A stretch of DNA of 64,000 nucleotides from an uncultured Actinomycetes bacterium (lineage in GTDB: Bacteria > Actinomycetota > Actinomycetes > Nanopelagicales > Nanopelagicaceae), in contig CAIPAI010000032.1 in assembly GCA_903863015.1 (NCBI GenBank), positions 20,690 to 84,689 on the forward strand. Reading direction: 5' to 3'. Below the pieces are notes generated by a model, which did no database searches, was not told the DNA's origin, and saw only the letters and a program-made list of their open reading frames with translations. Of this stretch, positions 34,658-43,138 are shown piece by piece. The first letter of the stretch is position 1, and each line of letters starts with the position of its first letter. A program made the position numbers and the translations under genes.

Positions 34658-35442
34658 CCCACCCTATGCGCACCGGAGCACGCCTCGAGCTTAAAGACGT
34701 GACGAAAACTTATACGGGACACGGAGCAGATAAGCACGTACTAGATCACATTAGTTGCATTGTGGAGCCGGGAGAGTTCCTCTCAATTGTGGGTCCCAGT
34801 GGTGTGGGAAAAACAACTCTCCTTCGCCTCTTAACTGGCTTAACGCCCGTTACTAGTGGCGAGATCTTGCTTGATGGGAAGAAAGTCACATCTCCTCCTG
34901 AAGATCTGGCAATCGTATTACAGGAGTACACGCGCTCTCTTATGCCCTGGCTAACGGTGGAGAAGAATATTGAACTTCCATTGAAGTTAAAGAAAATTGC
35001 CAAAGATGAGCGAGGGGAACGAGTTCAATCCGCGATTATCGAAGTGGGGCTGGAAGGAAATGGTTCTCGCTATCCATGGCAGCTCTCGGGGGGAATGCAA
35101 CAACGCGTTGCGATTGCTCGCGCCCTTGCCAGTAGGCCCCGAATTCTCGTCATGGATGAGCCGTTTGCATCGGTTGATGCCCAGACACGCTTAGATCTTG
35201 AAGATTTGGTGCTTAAGGTAAGAGATGATTTCGGTATCACTACGTTGCTTGTTACCCATGACATGGACGAGGCGGTCTATTTAGCCGATCGTGTGTTAGT
35301 GCTGACAGGTAAACCCGCACATGTAGCTGCTGAGATTGCAGTTCCCCTTGTGTACCCTCGAGATCAGGTCGAAACACGAGCTCATCCAGATTTCGGACAT
35401 CTACGCGGCGAGATCTATCAACTGATCAGAGGCAAGCGGTAA
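34654..35442 (+). CDS. ABC transporter ATP-binding protein
   Basis: A 262-residue ATPase: Walker A GPSGVGKTT, Q-loop VLQEYTRSLMPW, signature LSGGMQQR, Walker B ILVMDEP and H-loop LLVTHDMDEA. It powers the importer formed by the two permeases just upstream. ATG 34654 overlaps the permease stop; the longer upstream frame would place membrane-gene sequence in the protein and is rejected. The luciferase-like gene starts two bases after its stop. Confidence 0.93.
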   Translation: MTHPMRTGARLELKDVTKTYTGHGADKHVLDHISCIVEPGEFLSIVGPSGVGKTTLLRLLTGLTPVTSGEILLDGKKVTSPPEDLAIVLQEYTRSLMPWLTVEKNIELPLKLKKIAKDERGERVQSAIIEVGLEGNGSRYPWQLSGGMQQRVAIARALASRPRILVMDEPFASVDAQTRLDLEDLVLKVRDDFGITTLLVTHDMDEAVYLADRVLVLTGKPAHVAAEIAVPLVYPRDQVETRAHPDFGHLRGEIYQLIRGKR

Positions 35443-35444
35443 TT

Positions 35445-36380
35445 ATGAGCAAAGTTCGTTGGGTCCTCGTCCTCAGTGAGAACTGGACGATCGTTGATCC
35501 TAACGACATGAAAGCTCTGGTTCGGATCGCCCAAGAGGCCGAAGGCGCCGGCATTGATGCGGTGATGTTGAGCGAGCACATCGTTTTGGGACGCTCTGCC
35601 GGCTCGAATGGTGTGATGGATAACCCACGAGAATATGCATACCCCGGAAATCAACCGCCAGATATGTCATGGCCGAATTCAATCGTGTTGCTTTCGGCCA
35701 TTGCGGCAGTGACTGAAAAATTACGCCTCGTTGGAGGCGCAATTATCGCGCCGTTACGTCACCCGCTCTTACTTGCAAAAGAGATCGCAACTCTCGACCG
35801 GCTTTCGGAAGGTCGGTTCGTCATGTTGCCGACGGTGAGTTGGCACGAAGATGAATACGCAGCATTGGGTATTCCCTTTAATCGCCGCGGCGCCATTCTT
35901 GATGAACAGCTCGAAGTGCTCGCTAAGTGTTGGCAGCCTGGGCCGGTGAGCCATCATGGCGAGTTCTTTAATTTCGACGACGTCTGGGTAGAACCACGAC
36001 CGCAACGTGAAGATGGGCCTCGTCTCTGGTTCGGTGGGCAAGAGATGCATGCACCGCTGCTTCGCCGCCTCGTCAAGTACGGTCACGGTTTTAATCCGCT
36101 GGGTGTTCCTTCTAGCGCTGATATGGACGCGCTGCAGAGCGGGCTCGAGGAGGCGGGGCGTTCACTCTCGGATATCGAATTAGTGGGTGGGATCAATGGA
36201 AAGTTTGAAACGCCCGATTCACTTCTTGATCTAGACCAAGTTCTTGAGCCACTTCCTGCGAAGGTGGCGGCAGGTTTTGAGACCATCTGCTTCAAGCCGT
36301 CAATGTATATAGATGATGCCAAGCAGATGGGTGCCTTCTGTCGCTCATTGATAAAGAAGAGCGATGCCTTACTGAGCTAG
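35445..36380 (+). CDS. Luciferase-like oxidoreductase (F420/flavin-dependent), ABC-linked
   Basis: A 311-residue TIM-barrel protein of the bacterial luciferase superfamily, with GIDAVMLSEHIV, the LRLVGGAIIAPLRHPLLLAKE strand-turn and TLDRLSEGRFVMLPTVSW typical of F420-dependent members. It could oxidise the imported compound. In ssu operons a luciferase-like monooxygenase (SsuD) desulfonates the substrate, and the sulfatase/TauE genes nearby fit such a theme, but this sequence looks closer to the F420 group. Last gene of the importer operon; its end overlaps the convergent EamA gene. Confidence 0.82.
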   Translation: MSKVRWVLVLSENWTIVDPNDMKALVRIAQEAEGAGIDAVMLSEHIVLGRSAGSNGVMDNPREYAYPGNQPPDMSWPNSIVLLSAIAAVTEKLRLVGGAIIAPLRHPLLLAKEIATLDRLSEGRFVMLPTVSWHEDEYAALGIPFNRRGAILDEQLEVLAKCWQPGPVSHHGEFFNFDDVWVEPRPQREDGPRLWFGGQEMHAPLLRRLVKYGHGFNPLGVPSSADMDALQSGLEEAGRSLSDIELVGGINGKFETPDSLLDLDQVLEPLPAKVAAGFETICFKPSMYIDDAKQMGAFCRSLIKKSDALLS

Positions 36381-37241
36381 TTCTTTCTTCTTACTGCTTG
36401 CAAGGTATGAACCAATCAGCACGAGTGGGAAACCGATGAGGGTTCCAGTGGTGATCTTCTCGCTCAGGAAAATTATTCCCAGAATGATTGCCACGGCTGG
36501 ATTTACGTATGTAACAAGCGTGACGCGAATAGGGCCAATGGTTTTGATGAGCTCAAACAGCACCAAAAAGGCCGTAGCCGTGCAAACCACACCAAGGACG
36601 ATGACTGAAAGTATCCCCTGAGTGGTCGGTTGGACTGAGTGCCAGGTCATGATCGAAGTAGGAGCGTAAATGATGGCAACCATCGCGGCGGAGACTCCCA
36701 CCAGCCCGATGATGGAGACGCCTTGTAATTTACGAGCGGCAATTGCTGGCGCGAGTGAATAACCAAAGGCCACGAGTATGAGTTGCACGATAGATCGCGT
36801 ATCGACTCTGCCCGCATTGATATCGAGCCCCACTAAACTCACAACACCGATGAAACCAATCGCCATACCGATGAGTCGGCGGCTCTGGAAAACCGTCTTA
36901 TCGCCCATTAAGAAATTGACGATGATTCCGGTCAGCGGCACGGTGGCAAGCATGAGGCCAGCAAAGCCAGAAGAGACGCGGGTTTCCGAATCATTGAGTA
37001 ACCACCAGGGGCCGACCATTTCCAGAACGGCGAACACCAGAACCCATCGCCATGCCTTTATGGCCGGCATGAGATCGCCGCGTTTGGCAGCAAATGGGAT
37101 CAGGAGAACTGCCGCGATAGCGGTGCGGAGAAAGACCACAATGATGGGGGAGAAGTCAGCAATAGCCACCTTGATGAGGAGGTATGGAATACCCCAGATC
37201 AGGCAGAGCGCGGAGAAGAGCAGAAACTCGCGTTTAGTCAC
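36369..37241 (-). CDS. EamA/DMT family transporter
   Basis: A 290-residue protein with ten hydrophobic helices in two EamA repeats (LLFSALCLIWGIPYLLIKVA first helix; second repeat from about 150). Proteins of this family export metabolites or amino acids. The substrate is unknown. It lies 31 bases downstream of the lipocalin-like gene on the same strand and overlaps the convergent luciferase-like gene by 12 bases. Confidence 0.88.
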   Translation of the reverse strand: MTKREFLLFSALCLIWGIPYLLIKVAIADFSPIIVVFLRTAIAAVLLIPFAAKRGDLMPAIKAWRWVLVFAVLEMVGPWWLLNDSETRVSSGFAGLMLATVPLTGIIVNFLMGDKTVFQSRRLIGMAIGFIGVVSLVGLDINAGRVDTRSIVQLILVAFGYSLAPAIAARKLQGVSIIGLVGVSAAMVAIIYAPTSIMTWHSVQPTTQGILSVIVLGVVCTATAFLVLFELIKTIGPIRVTLVTYVNPAVAIILGIIFLSEKITTGTLIGFPLVLIGSYLASSKKKELAQ

Positions 37242-37272
37242 TAAGTGACCTTATCAGCGAGCAATGGGATCC

Positions 37273-37716
37273 TTAAGCAACCCGCTCTTCATTGATGAGT
37301 GTGCGCTTGGTGCAGATGCCATTTTCAAACCATTGCCAGACACGTGAGCGCTTATTGCCGGTGGCGTCGAGCTGAATCATCTCGTAGAAGTAGCCGCTGG
37401 GATCATCCTTGCGCACCCAGGTGAGCATCATGGTGTTTACGTCAACCTCCCAAGCGCGACCGGTGATGCGATCGGTATCAAACCAGAGTTGCCCGTCTTT
37501 GTACTTGGCCGGAAAGTGGATCACTTCATGGCGACCATCGTCGTAATCGTAAGTATTGATTTGGTAGTACTCGTACGGACCTTCGGTAGGAAATGAATTC
37601 TCGAGGCGGGCCTCATGGCGCTCCACAAAGTTTCCTTGTTGATCAACCCAGACGTAGTGACCCATCCACTTACCTTCGTGGCGTGCCAGCAATGGCATCT
37701 CTTCGCGGATTCCCAT
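37273..37716 (-). CDS. Lipocalin-like small protein (DUF3598-like)
   Basis: A 147-residue, beta-rich, cysteine-poor protein. The N-terminal LLARHEGKWMGHYVWVDQQG and repeated aromatic-rich strands recall DUF3598/calycin-type domains that often occur as small partners in catabolic operons. No catalytic motif is visible. ATG 37716 is preceded by GAAGGGA; the frame is open further upstream but runs into the AT-rich promoter region. It is likely transcribed from its own promoter and followed by the EamA transporter. Confidence 0.65.
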   Translation of the reverse strand: MGIREEMPLLARHEGKWMGHYVWVDQQGNFVERHEARLENSFPTEGPYEYYQINTYDYDDGRHEVIHFPAKYKDGQLWFDTDRITGRAWEVDVNTMMLTWVRKDDPSGYFYEMIQLDATGNKRSRVWQWFENGICTKRTLINEERVA

Positions 37717-37768
37717 GATGATCCCTTCGGTGACGATTCCGATACTTTGGATACAAACTAACTTGCAT

Positions 37769-37796
37769 AATCTATCGAAATAAATTTTAATATCAA
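37769..37796 (-). promoter_or_regulatory. Promoter of the lipocalin-like/EamA genes
   Basis: On the minus strand TTGATA (37796-37791), 16 bases, TAGATT (37774-37769), in a strikingly AT-rich patch compared with the flanking genes. It overlaps the last codon of the aldehyde dehydrogenase gene and would start a transcript about 45 bases before ATG 37716. Confidence 0.5.
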
Positions 37797-39220
37797 CCCT
37801 CTGGCCACCACCACGGGTCACGCCCGGTTGATGAATTAATTAAAAGCGATTGTCGACGATAAAACCGCCGGATAGAAATTTTACCCATTCGCGAGCCACC
37901 AATTCCGGAGAGTTTGAAAGCTTGTTTCTCGCCCTCATGCATGACGCCGGTGAGCGCGGCATCATTAATGCTCACAGCGCCAGCATCAATCTGTCGTCCT
38001 AGTTTCTTAGCGCGTTCCTCATCTCCGAAGATGGCGGCGGAGAGACCGTAAATGGTGTCGTTGGCGAGAGAGAGTACCTCTTCATCGCTCGTAAATTTCA
38101 TGACTGGAATAATCGGTCCAAAAGTTTCTTCAGTCATGACCTTCATCGAGTGATTTACATTGGTGAGGATGGTTGGTTCGAGATAGGCACCGCCGCCGAG
38201 GATCTTTAATTCCCCGCCAGCAGTTGCCACTGCGCCTTTGGCGTAGGCATCTTCAAGATGGCTTTGAATAGTGGCAATTTGGTCTTCCGCGATCATGGGG
38301 CCAATGCCGCGTCCCTCAAGATCCGGGTAGTTAACGCCGAGCGCCGAAGCCATGGGGGAGATGCGCGAAACGAATTCATCGTGAAGAGATTCGTGAATAT
38401 AGACGCGTTCAATCGAAAGGCAGCTCTGTCCGGAGTTCGCAGTGGCGCCCCAGAGAATTCCGGGAACTGCGCGATCTAGGTTGGCGCCTGGCAGCACGAT
38501 TGCTGGATCTTTTCCGCCTAATTCAAGTGATGCGGGTATGAAATTGCGGGCGGCATTTTCTGCGACGATGCGGCCGGTTTCTACGCTTCCGGTGAAGCAG
38601 ACCAGATCAACGAGCGGAATCAGTGCGGCACCGGTTTCGCCTGCTCCTTCGATGAGACCAACGACTTCACCGATCTCTGGAACATCGATGAGTGTCTTTT
38701 CCAAAGGTGCTAAGAATCGCGGGGTGATTTCGCTGGGTTTGATGATGACGGCGCACCCTGCGGCAAGTGCTGGGATGGCATCAATCAATGCAAGAAGGAG
38801 TGGGAAGTTCCACGGGCTGATGATTCCCACAAGCGGGTATGGACGTATGGAAGGGGCTACTGAGACACCAGGCATTGTGGTCTGTTGAATGGTTTCTTCA
38901 TCGAGCAGTTCGACAACTTGACCGGCCCAGCGCTTTAAGCCATCGACACTCACTTGTACTTCAATGCTGCTCTCGGTTCGACGACCCGTATCTTCGGTGA
39001 GAGCTTGAGCAAGTTCGTCCTTGTGTGCAATGAGTGCATCACGCCACCGAAGGAGTACTTCGGCGCGATGTGTTGGACCGGCATCTTGCCACCGCTTTTG
39101 ATTTGCCCGGAGGCGACTTGTGAGAGCAACTAATTCCTCATGCGAGGGAGCCTCGAGTGGGCGATCGTTCAAGCCGGTGCGAGGATTCCTTACTTGCACG
39201 CCTGCATCTAGATTGCTCAC
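37793..39220 (-). CDS. Aldehyde dehydrogenase family protein (nitrilase-linked)
   Basis: About 475 residues of the ALDH superfamily: SPWNFPLLLAL, FTGSVETGR, catalytic Glu in LELGGKDP and Cys in NSGQSCLSIER. The C-terminus IRRFYRRQSLLI with a terminal DPWWW segment is of the kind found in membrane-linked or coniferyl/phenylacetaldehyde-type ALDHs. The start is GTG 39220, overlapping the nitrilase-fold gene stop (GTGA); a 44-codon upstream extension would lie inside that gene. Substrate unknown; cotranscribed with the SnoaL-like and nitrilase-fold genes. Confidence 0.85.
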   Translation of the reverse strand: MSNLDAGVQVRNPRTGLNDRPLEAPSHEELVALTSRLRANQKRWQDAGPTHRAEVLLRWRDALIAHKDELAQALTEDTGRRTESSIEVQVSVDGLKRWAGQVVELLDEETIQQTTMPGVSVAPSIRPYPLVGIISPWNFPLLLALIDAIPALAAGCAVIIKPSEITPRFLAPLEKTLIDVPEIGEVVGLIEGAGETGAALIPLVDLVCFTGSVETGRIVAENAARNFIPASLELGGKDPAIVLPGANLDRAVPGILWGATANSGQSCLSIERVYIHESLHDEFVSRISPMASALGVNYPDLEGRGIGPMIAEDQIATIQSHLEDAYAKGAVATAGGELKILGGGAYLEPTILTNVNHSMKVMTEETFGPIIPVMKFTSDEEVLSLANDTIYGLSAAIFGDEERAKKLGRQIDAGAVSINDAALTGVMHEGEKQAFKLSGIGGSRMGKISIRRFYRRQSLLINSSTGRDPWWWPEG

Positions 39221-40281
39221 TTCGATTCCCAATTTCGTGCCAAGTTCTCGATCGCTTCGCGATGGTGCGATAAGAAGTAAGAACGCTCTGCAGTGGCGTC
39301 GGCTAGACCATTCGGAGCATCGACATTGTGGCGCGCATATTCTTGAGCCCACATCGCGGTCTTGGTGCGCGCAAGCAGATTTCCCATGGCGGGTTTGGCT
39401 TTATGGCGACGCACAGCGCTGAGATCGATAGCGGCATTTGCCACCATTGATTCGCCAAAGCCCGCCTCGGCAAGAACGAGTCCGGTGTAATCGAGTACTT
39501 TGCTCATTCCGTCGGTGGAATTCGCAGGCACGGGTGATCCGTAAAGGCCGCCTGAGTTGGCGCTCACCAAGTAGCAGCCGCTCTCCCAAGCGCGTGCGCG
39601 CTTTGCAACATCTTTGGGCGTGAGCGCAGGTGAGCCCACTTCACTCGTGGAGTGCACGAGCACTTCGGCACCCCGTAGCGCGAAGGCGCGCGCAAGTTCT
39701 GGATATTGAATCTCTTCGCTGGCGATAGCCGCGAGATTTCCGATTTCAGTTTTTACTACGGGGAAAACTGCATCGATGCCGTAGAGATCTAAATACTTAT
39801 CCCATACATCCCAGGGACTGGGGGAGAACATGGAGTGCAAGCGGCGATAGCGGAGCACTACTTCGCCGCTCGGGTCGATGATGAAAGATGTTTGAAAGTA
39901 GAGCTCGGCAAAATTGGGATCGCTCTCGTACACATTTCCGGAAAGGAACGTAGAGTGCTTCTGAGCCACTTCACCTAATTTTTCGTATTCGACTCCGGCT
40001 GGATCGAGCGCCGCCTTCTCTTTCCATGCAGGCACTGCATCGCCCATGGGGTAACCGGTGAGGAAGTACTCGGGGAGCACGACGAGTTTGATATCTCCGC
40101 CGAGAAAGGCGTTAGCGGCTCCGATATTTGCCGAGATGCGCGAGATCGAGGAGAGCATCGCAGCGCGGGCTTCTTCGTGATTGCAATTATTGACAGCTTC
40201 GGTGCGCGCTTGCAGAGCGAGTGCCCGATAGTGAGTTCGCTCTTCGGTAAATGGTTTGTTCTTCGCGCCGACAAAAGTCAT
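39217..40281 (-). CDS. Nitrilase-superfamily protein lacking the usual catalytic Cys
   Basis: A 354-residue carbon-nitrogen hydrolase fold. The Glu of the triad is present (VVLPEYF, Glu71). At the lysine position the sequence reads RYRRLH (no Lys), and at the nucleophile position, normally I-C-x-E/D, it reads IASEEIQYPE with Ala187 in place of Cys. As read, the Glu-Lys-Cys triad is incomplete, so amidase or nitrilase activity cannot be assumed; it may be a divergent subgroup with another nucleophile (Ser188?) or a non-catalytic protein. It overlaps both neighbours by four bases in a SnoaL/nitrilase/ALDH operon. Confidence 0.8.
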   Translation of the reverse strand: MTFVGAKNKPFTEERTHYRALALQARTEAVNNCNHEEARAAMLSSISRISANIGAANAFLGGDIKLVVLPEYFLTGYPMGDAVPAWKEKAALDPAGVEYEKLGEVAQKHSTFLSGNVYESDPNFAELYFQTSFIIDPSGEVVLRYRRLHSMFSPSPWDVWDKYLDLYGIDAVFPVVKTEIGNLAAIASEEIQYPELARAFALRGAEVLVHSTSEVGSPALTPKDVAKRARAWESGCYLVSANSGGLYGSPVPANSTDGMSKVLDYTGLVLAEAGFGESMVANAAIDLSAVRRHKAKPAMGNLLARTKTAMWAQEYARHNVDAPNGLADATAERSYFLSHHREAIENLARNWESK

Positions 40282-40730
40282 GACTTACTCGCTGGAGTAA
40301 CCCAATCGCCGGCGCCATATGGATCGGGAAGTGGTTGAGAAGCGTGCTCATGCACAATTCCCCACTTGCCCGTCTCGTCTTTGCGCAGCACCCAGGTGAA
40401 TCGAAGGCGGAGCATGTCTGCTTTGCCATGTGCTTGGTAATCGAGATCAAGAATTCCCTGAATGCTCACCAACGATTCGTTGCCGATCATCTCGGGACCT
40501 TCGATCCAGCGATGACCAGTGACTCCCATCGGCGAGGTTTGATAGGCACTCCACCCGCGGGCCACATTTTCATAACCGTGGCTCGCCCAACGAGGCCCCT
40601 CGATGAAGACATAGACCTCTTCGCTCTGCTCGTAGCCGTTTAAGACACCGGGGATTTCACGGGCTTCGATTGCCACCATGAAAGCCTCAAGGGCGCTTAG
40701 AGCGGAACGGCATTCCGCCTCGTGGAACAT
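40278..40730 (-). CDS. SnoaL-like/NTF2-fold protein
   Basis: A 150-residue protein with the cone-shaped alpha+beta pattern of SnoaL_3 domains: an N-terminal helix EAFMVAIEAREIPGVLNGY, then strands ending in WGIVHEHASQPLP, where the HEHxS motif is typical. Members act as small hydratases, isomerases or ligand binders. It is probably leaderless: TAGATT (minus, 40743-40738) lies seven bases before the ATG. First gene of the operon with the nitrilase-fold and ALDH genes. Confidence 0.78.
   Translation of the reverse strand: MFHEAECRSALSALEAFMVAIEAREIPGVLNGYEQSEEVYVFIEGPRWASHGYENVARGWSAYQTSPMGVTGHRWIEGPEMIGNESLVSIQGILDLDYQAHGKADMLRLRFTWVLRKDETGKWGIVHEHASQPLPDPYGAGDWVTPASKS
40703..40717. promoter_or_regulatory. 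IclR-type 15-bp inverted repeat (third site)
   Basis: CGGAA-CGGCA-TTCCG, perfect five-base arms. It has the same GGAA/TTCC geometry as the IclR consensus and as the sites at 60152 and 63931. It lies within the first codons of the SnoaL-like gene (minus) and about 80 bases before the start of the reductase gene (plus). Because it is inside coding sequence, it may be chance. Confidence 0.4.
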
Positions 40731-40737
40731 GTCGGAG

Positions 40738-40743
40738 AATCTA
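40738..40743 (-). promoter_or_regulatory. -10 box of a leaderless SnoaL-like gene
   Basis: TAGATT on the minus strand, seven bases before ATG 40730, so transcription would begin at the start codon. A TGGGCA at about 17 bases further upstream is a weak -35. No ribosome-binding site is seen. Confidence 0.45.
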
Positions 40744-40760
40744 CTAGGAAGAGGGGGTAC

Positions 40761-40790
40761 TTGCCCAGAGGGGGTGCAAGGGCGTTAACT
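40761..40790 (+). promoter_or_regulatory. Promoter of the reductase-flavoprotein-GntR operon
   Basis: TTGCCC (40761-40766), 18 bases, TTAACT (40785-40790), followed six bases later by GTG 40797. This is a good promoter positioned for a leaderless transcript and supports GTG 40797 as the start. Confidence 0.55.
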
Positions 40791-40796
40791 CCTCCT

Positions 40797-41726
40797 GTGT
40801 CCGACAATTCCGCCCTCATCGCAACTGCCGCCAATGAGCTCACTCTTGGCCTCGGTTCCCCTGCTATTCCCGGAGAGGTCGAACTTGAACTGGTCATTTC
40901 CCAGATCTCACCACTCGACCGGCAGGTAGTTGCTGGCTTCTTCCCGCCGGCCAAACCGTGGCCCTTGATTCCTGGGACAGCGGCGGTAGCAAAGGACGCG
41001 GACGGCAATCACTACTTTGCATTCGCGGAAAGTGTGGGTGGCGGTCTCACGCGAGATGGCATTCATGCACAGCGCTTCTCGTTGCCGCAATCGGTGCTTC
41101 ACCCGATCCCCACTGGTTGCGATTATGTTGCCATCGCGTCAGCGGTTACCTCGCTCGCCACTGCGCGTTCGATTCTGCAAGATATCGCCAAAGTAAAGAG
41201 CGGAGATACTCTCCTTATTCTCGGTGGTACCGGTTCGGTGGGTCAGGCCAGTATCGCCGTAGGGCGTGCGCTCGGTCTCACCATGGCGGTCGCATCTCGT
41301 GATGGTGCTGACATTGATGGTGTGCGCGGCGTTCGTAACGATGCAATTGCGGAAGGTGCTCGCGCAATCCTCGGTCGTGGTGCAGATGTCATCATCGACC
41401 CTGTCGGCGGGGAAATTACTGGAAATGCAATGAGCGCAGGCGCTCCCGATTGCAAGCACATCCTCCTGGGGTTCAGCTCGGGCGCCATGATGCCCATCCT
41501 CGCCCCCAAGTTCCTCGGTGGAGAGCATCAACTCATCGGTTTCAATCTCCTCCGTCGTTCTCATGAAGGGTTGGCAGAACACGTGCGAGCTGCTGTGCAA
41601 GACGTGATCGCAGGAGGTTTTGCTCCAGAAATAGATTCCATTCATCCGCTCGCTGATGGTGTTGCTGCTTATGCACACGCGGCTAAAGTTCGCGGTCGTG
41701 TGCTCCTGCAAGGAAGTGGAGCATGA
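40797..41726 (+). CDS. Zinc-independent medium-chain reductase (quinone oxidoreductase-like)
   Basis: About 309 residues of the MDR superfamily without zinc ligands: an N-terminal GroES-like part and a Rossmann fold with LLILGGTGSVGQASIAVGRAL. Likely reduces an enone or quinone with NADPH. GTG 40797 is preferred because a promoter ends six bases before it and the protein there begins at the conserved domain. It is coupled by ATGA to the flavoprotein gene. Confidence 0.82.
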   Translation: MSDNSALIATAANELTLGLGSPAIPGEVELELVISQISPLDRQVVAGFFPPAKPWPLIPGTAAVAKDADGNHYFAFAESVGGGLTRDGIHAQRFSLPQSVLHPIPTGCDYVAIASAVTSLATARSILQDIAKVKSGDTLLILGGTGSVGQASIAVGRALGLTMAVASRDGADIDGVRGVRNDAIAEGARAILGRGADVIIDPVGGEITGNAMSAGAPDCKHILLGFSSGAMMPILAPKFLGGEHQLIGFNLLRRSHEGLAEHVRAAVQDVIAGGFAPEIDSIHPLADGVAAYAHAAKVRGRVLLQGSGA

Positions 41727-43138
41727 ATACACAATTCGATCTCATCGTTATAGGCGCGGGGACTACGGGCATTCCATGTGCCGTAGAAGCCGCCAATCTC
41801 GGTGCGAAAGTCTTGTTGCTTGAAAAATCTCACGAAGTAGGTGGCACGCTCTTCACTTCTGGTGGTCATATGTCAGGAGCCGGCACTAAGCGCCAAAAGG
41901 AACGTGGAATTGAAGATTCGCACGCGGCGCACCTGGCAGACATAGATCGCATTAGTCATGGAACCGCTCGAAAAGATCTCTCAACGCTTGCCGTAACCCT
42001 TGGAACTGAAACCATCGATTGGTTAGATGATCAAGGTTTCGAATTTCACGAAAAGGCACCGCGGATTGTTTACGGACACGAACCCTACGGAATTGCTCGC
42101 ACCTACTATGGAACAGAATCCGGACTCTCAATTTTAAAAGTTCTCAAGCGATTACTTGACGAACGCATCGCCCTTGGGGGTATTGACCTGCGGCTCAATA
42201 CGGGGGCGACATCTCTCATCGAAGAGGGCGGAGTGGTAGCGGGTGTGCGTACATCCGCTGGTGATTTCACGGCCAAGAACGTCGTCATTGCTACCGGTGG
42301 CTTTGGTGCTAATCCAGAAATGTTTGCCCGACTGGAAGGTGCGCCGCTGGTTTCTGCGGCGTGGCCCACCTCTACCGGAGATGGAATCGCCATGGCTGAA
42401 GAGGTCGGGGCGGCGATCGCTGGGGCTGGCACTTACCTTCCGACATTTGGTGGTCTTCCGTCGCCGGACGGCGGAGTTCGTATCCGTTGGGACGACCGTC
42501 CACTCTTAGTCGCTAAAGAGCGACCACCACACGAAATTTATGTCGATCGAAGCGGTAATCGTTGGGTTGCAGAAGATGAGCCAAGTATCGATATTAAAGA
42601 GCACGCACTTGTCGGCATTGAGGGAATGACCTTCTGGACTTTCTTCGATTCGGCAGCGCTCGAGGCGAGCCAACCTATGGTGATCGGTTGGAGTACTGAT
42701 GATCTGAAAGCGCACGCAAATGTGCTTCCGGGAGTTTTTTCTGGAAATACTATTGAAGAGACCGCCGCGCACATGGGTGTAGACCCTGCTGGTCTTGTCT
42801 CAACCGTGGCCCGTTACAACGAGCATGTGGCCGCGGGTGTAGATACTGATTTTGGAAGGATGCACCTCCCGGCTCCCATTGCGCAGGCTCCGTTTTACGC
42901 TATTCAAAATCATGCAGTTACTTTGATTACGTTCTCGGGCATTGATGTGGATGTGAACTTGCGTGTACGTAAGGCTGACGGATCGATCATCCCAGGGCTT
43001 TACGCTGCAGGAGAGGCGTTGGGTGCGGCTGCAACGATGGGCAAGTCTTTCTGTGGCGGTTTGTTGGCGATGCCGGCAATTGCTTTCGGTCGACATATCG
43101 CTCGCGAACTTGCAGGAGCCGGAAGTTTTTCACAATGA
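41723..43138 (+). CDS. FAD-binding dehydrogenase, fumarate reductase/3-ketosteroid dehydrogenase type
   Basis: A 471-residue flavoprotein: N-terminal FAD site VIGAGTTGIPCAVEAANLGA, GGTLFTSGGHMSG, VIATGGFGANPEMF, and the C-terminal PGLYAAGEALGAA cofactor loop. Relatives introduce or reduce double bonds next to carbonyl groups (fumarate, 3-ketosteroids, urocanate). No haem or FMN-carrier domain is attached. It overlaps the reductase gene upstream and the GntR gene downstream by four bases each. Confidence 0.87.
   Translation: MNTQFDLIVIGAGTTGIPCAVEAANLGAKVLLLEKSHEVGGTLFTSGGHMSGAGTKRQKERGIEDSHAAHLADIDRISHGTARKDLSTLAVTLGTETIDWLDDQGFEFHEKAPRIVYGHEPYGIARTYYGTESGLSILKVLKRLLDERIALGGIDLRLNTGATSLIEEGGVVAGVRTSAGDFTAKNVVIATGGFGANPEMFARLEGAPLVSAAWPTSTGDGIAMAEEVGAAIAGAGTYLPTFGGLPSPDGGVRIRWDDRPLLVAKERPPHEIYVDRSGNRWVAEDEPSIDIKEHALVGIEGMTFWTFFDSAALEASQPMVIGWSTDDLKAHANVLPGVFSGNTIEETAAHMGVDPAGLVSTVARYNEHVAAGVDTDFGRMHLPAPIAQAPFYAIQNHAVTLITFSGIDVDVNLRVRKADGSIIPGLYAAGEALGAAATMGKSFCGGLLAMPAIAFGRHIARELAGAGSFSQ

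Noticed and set aside
39221..39352. 44-residue N-terminal extension of the nitrilase-linked aldehyde dehydrogenase
   Set aside because: It would be encoded inside the nitrilase-fold gene in another frame and has no ALDH similarity; GTG 39220 overlaps the upstream stop in the usual GTGA form.
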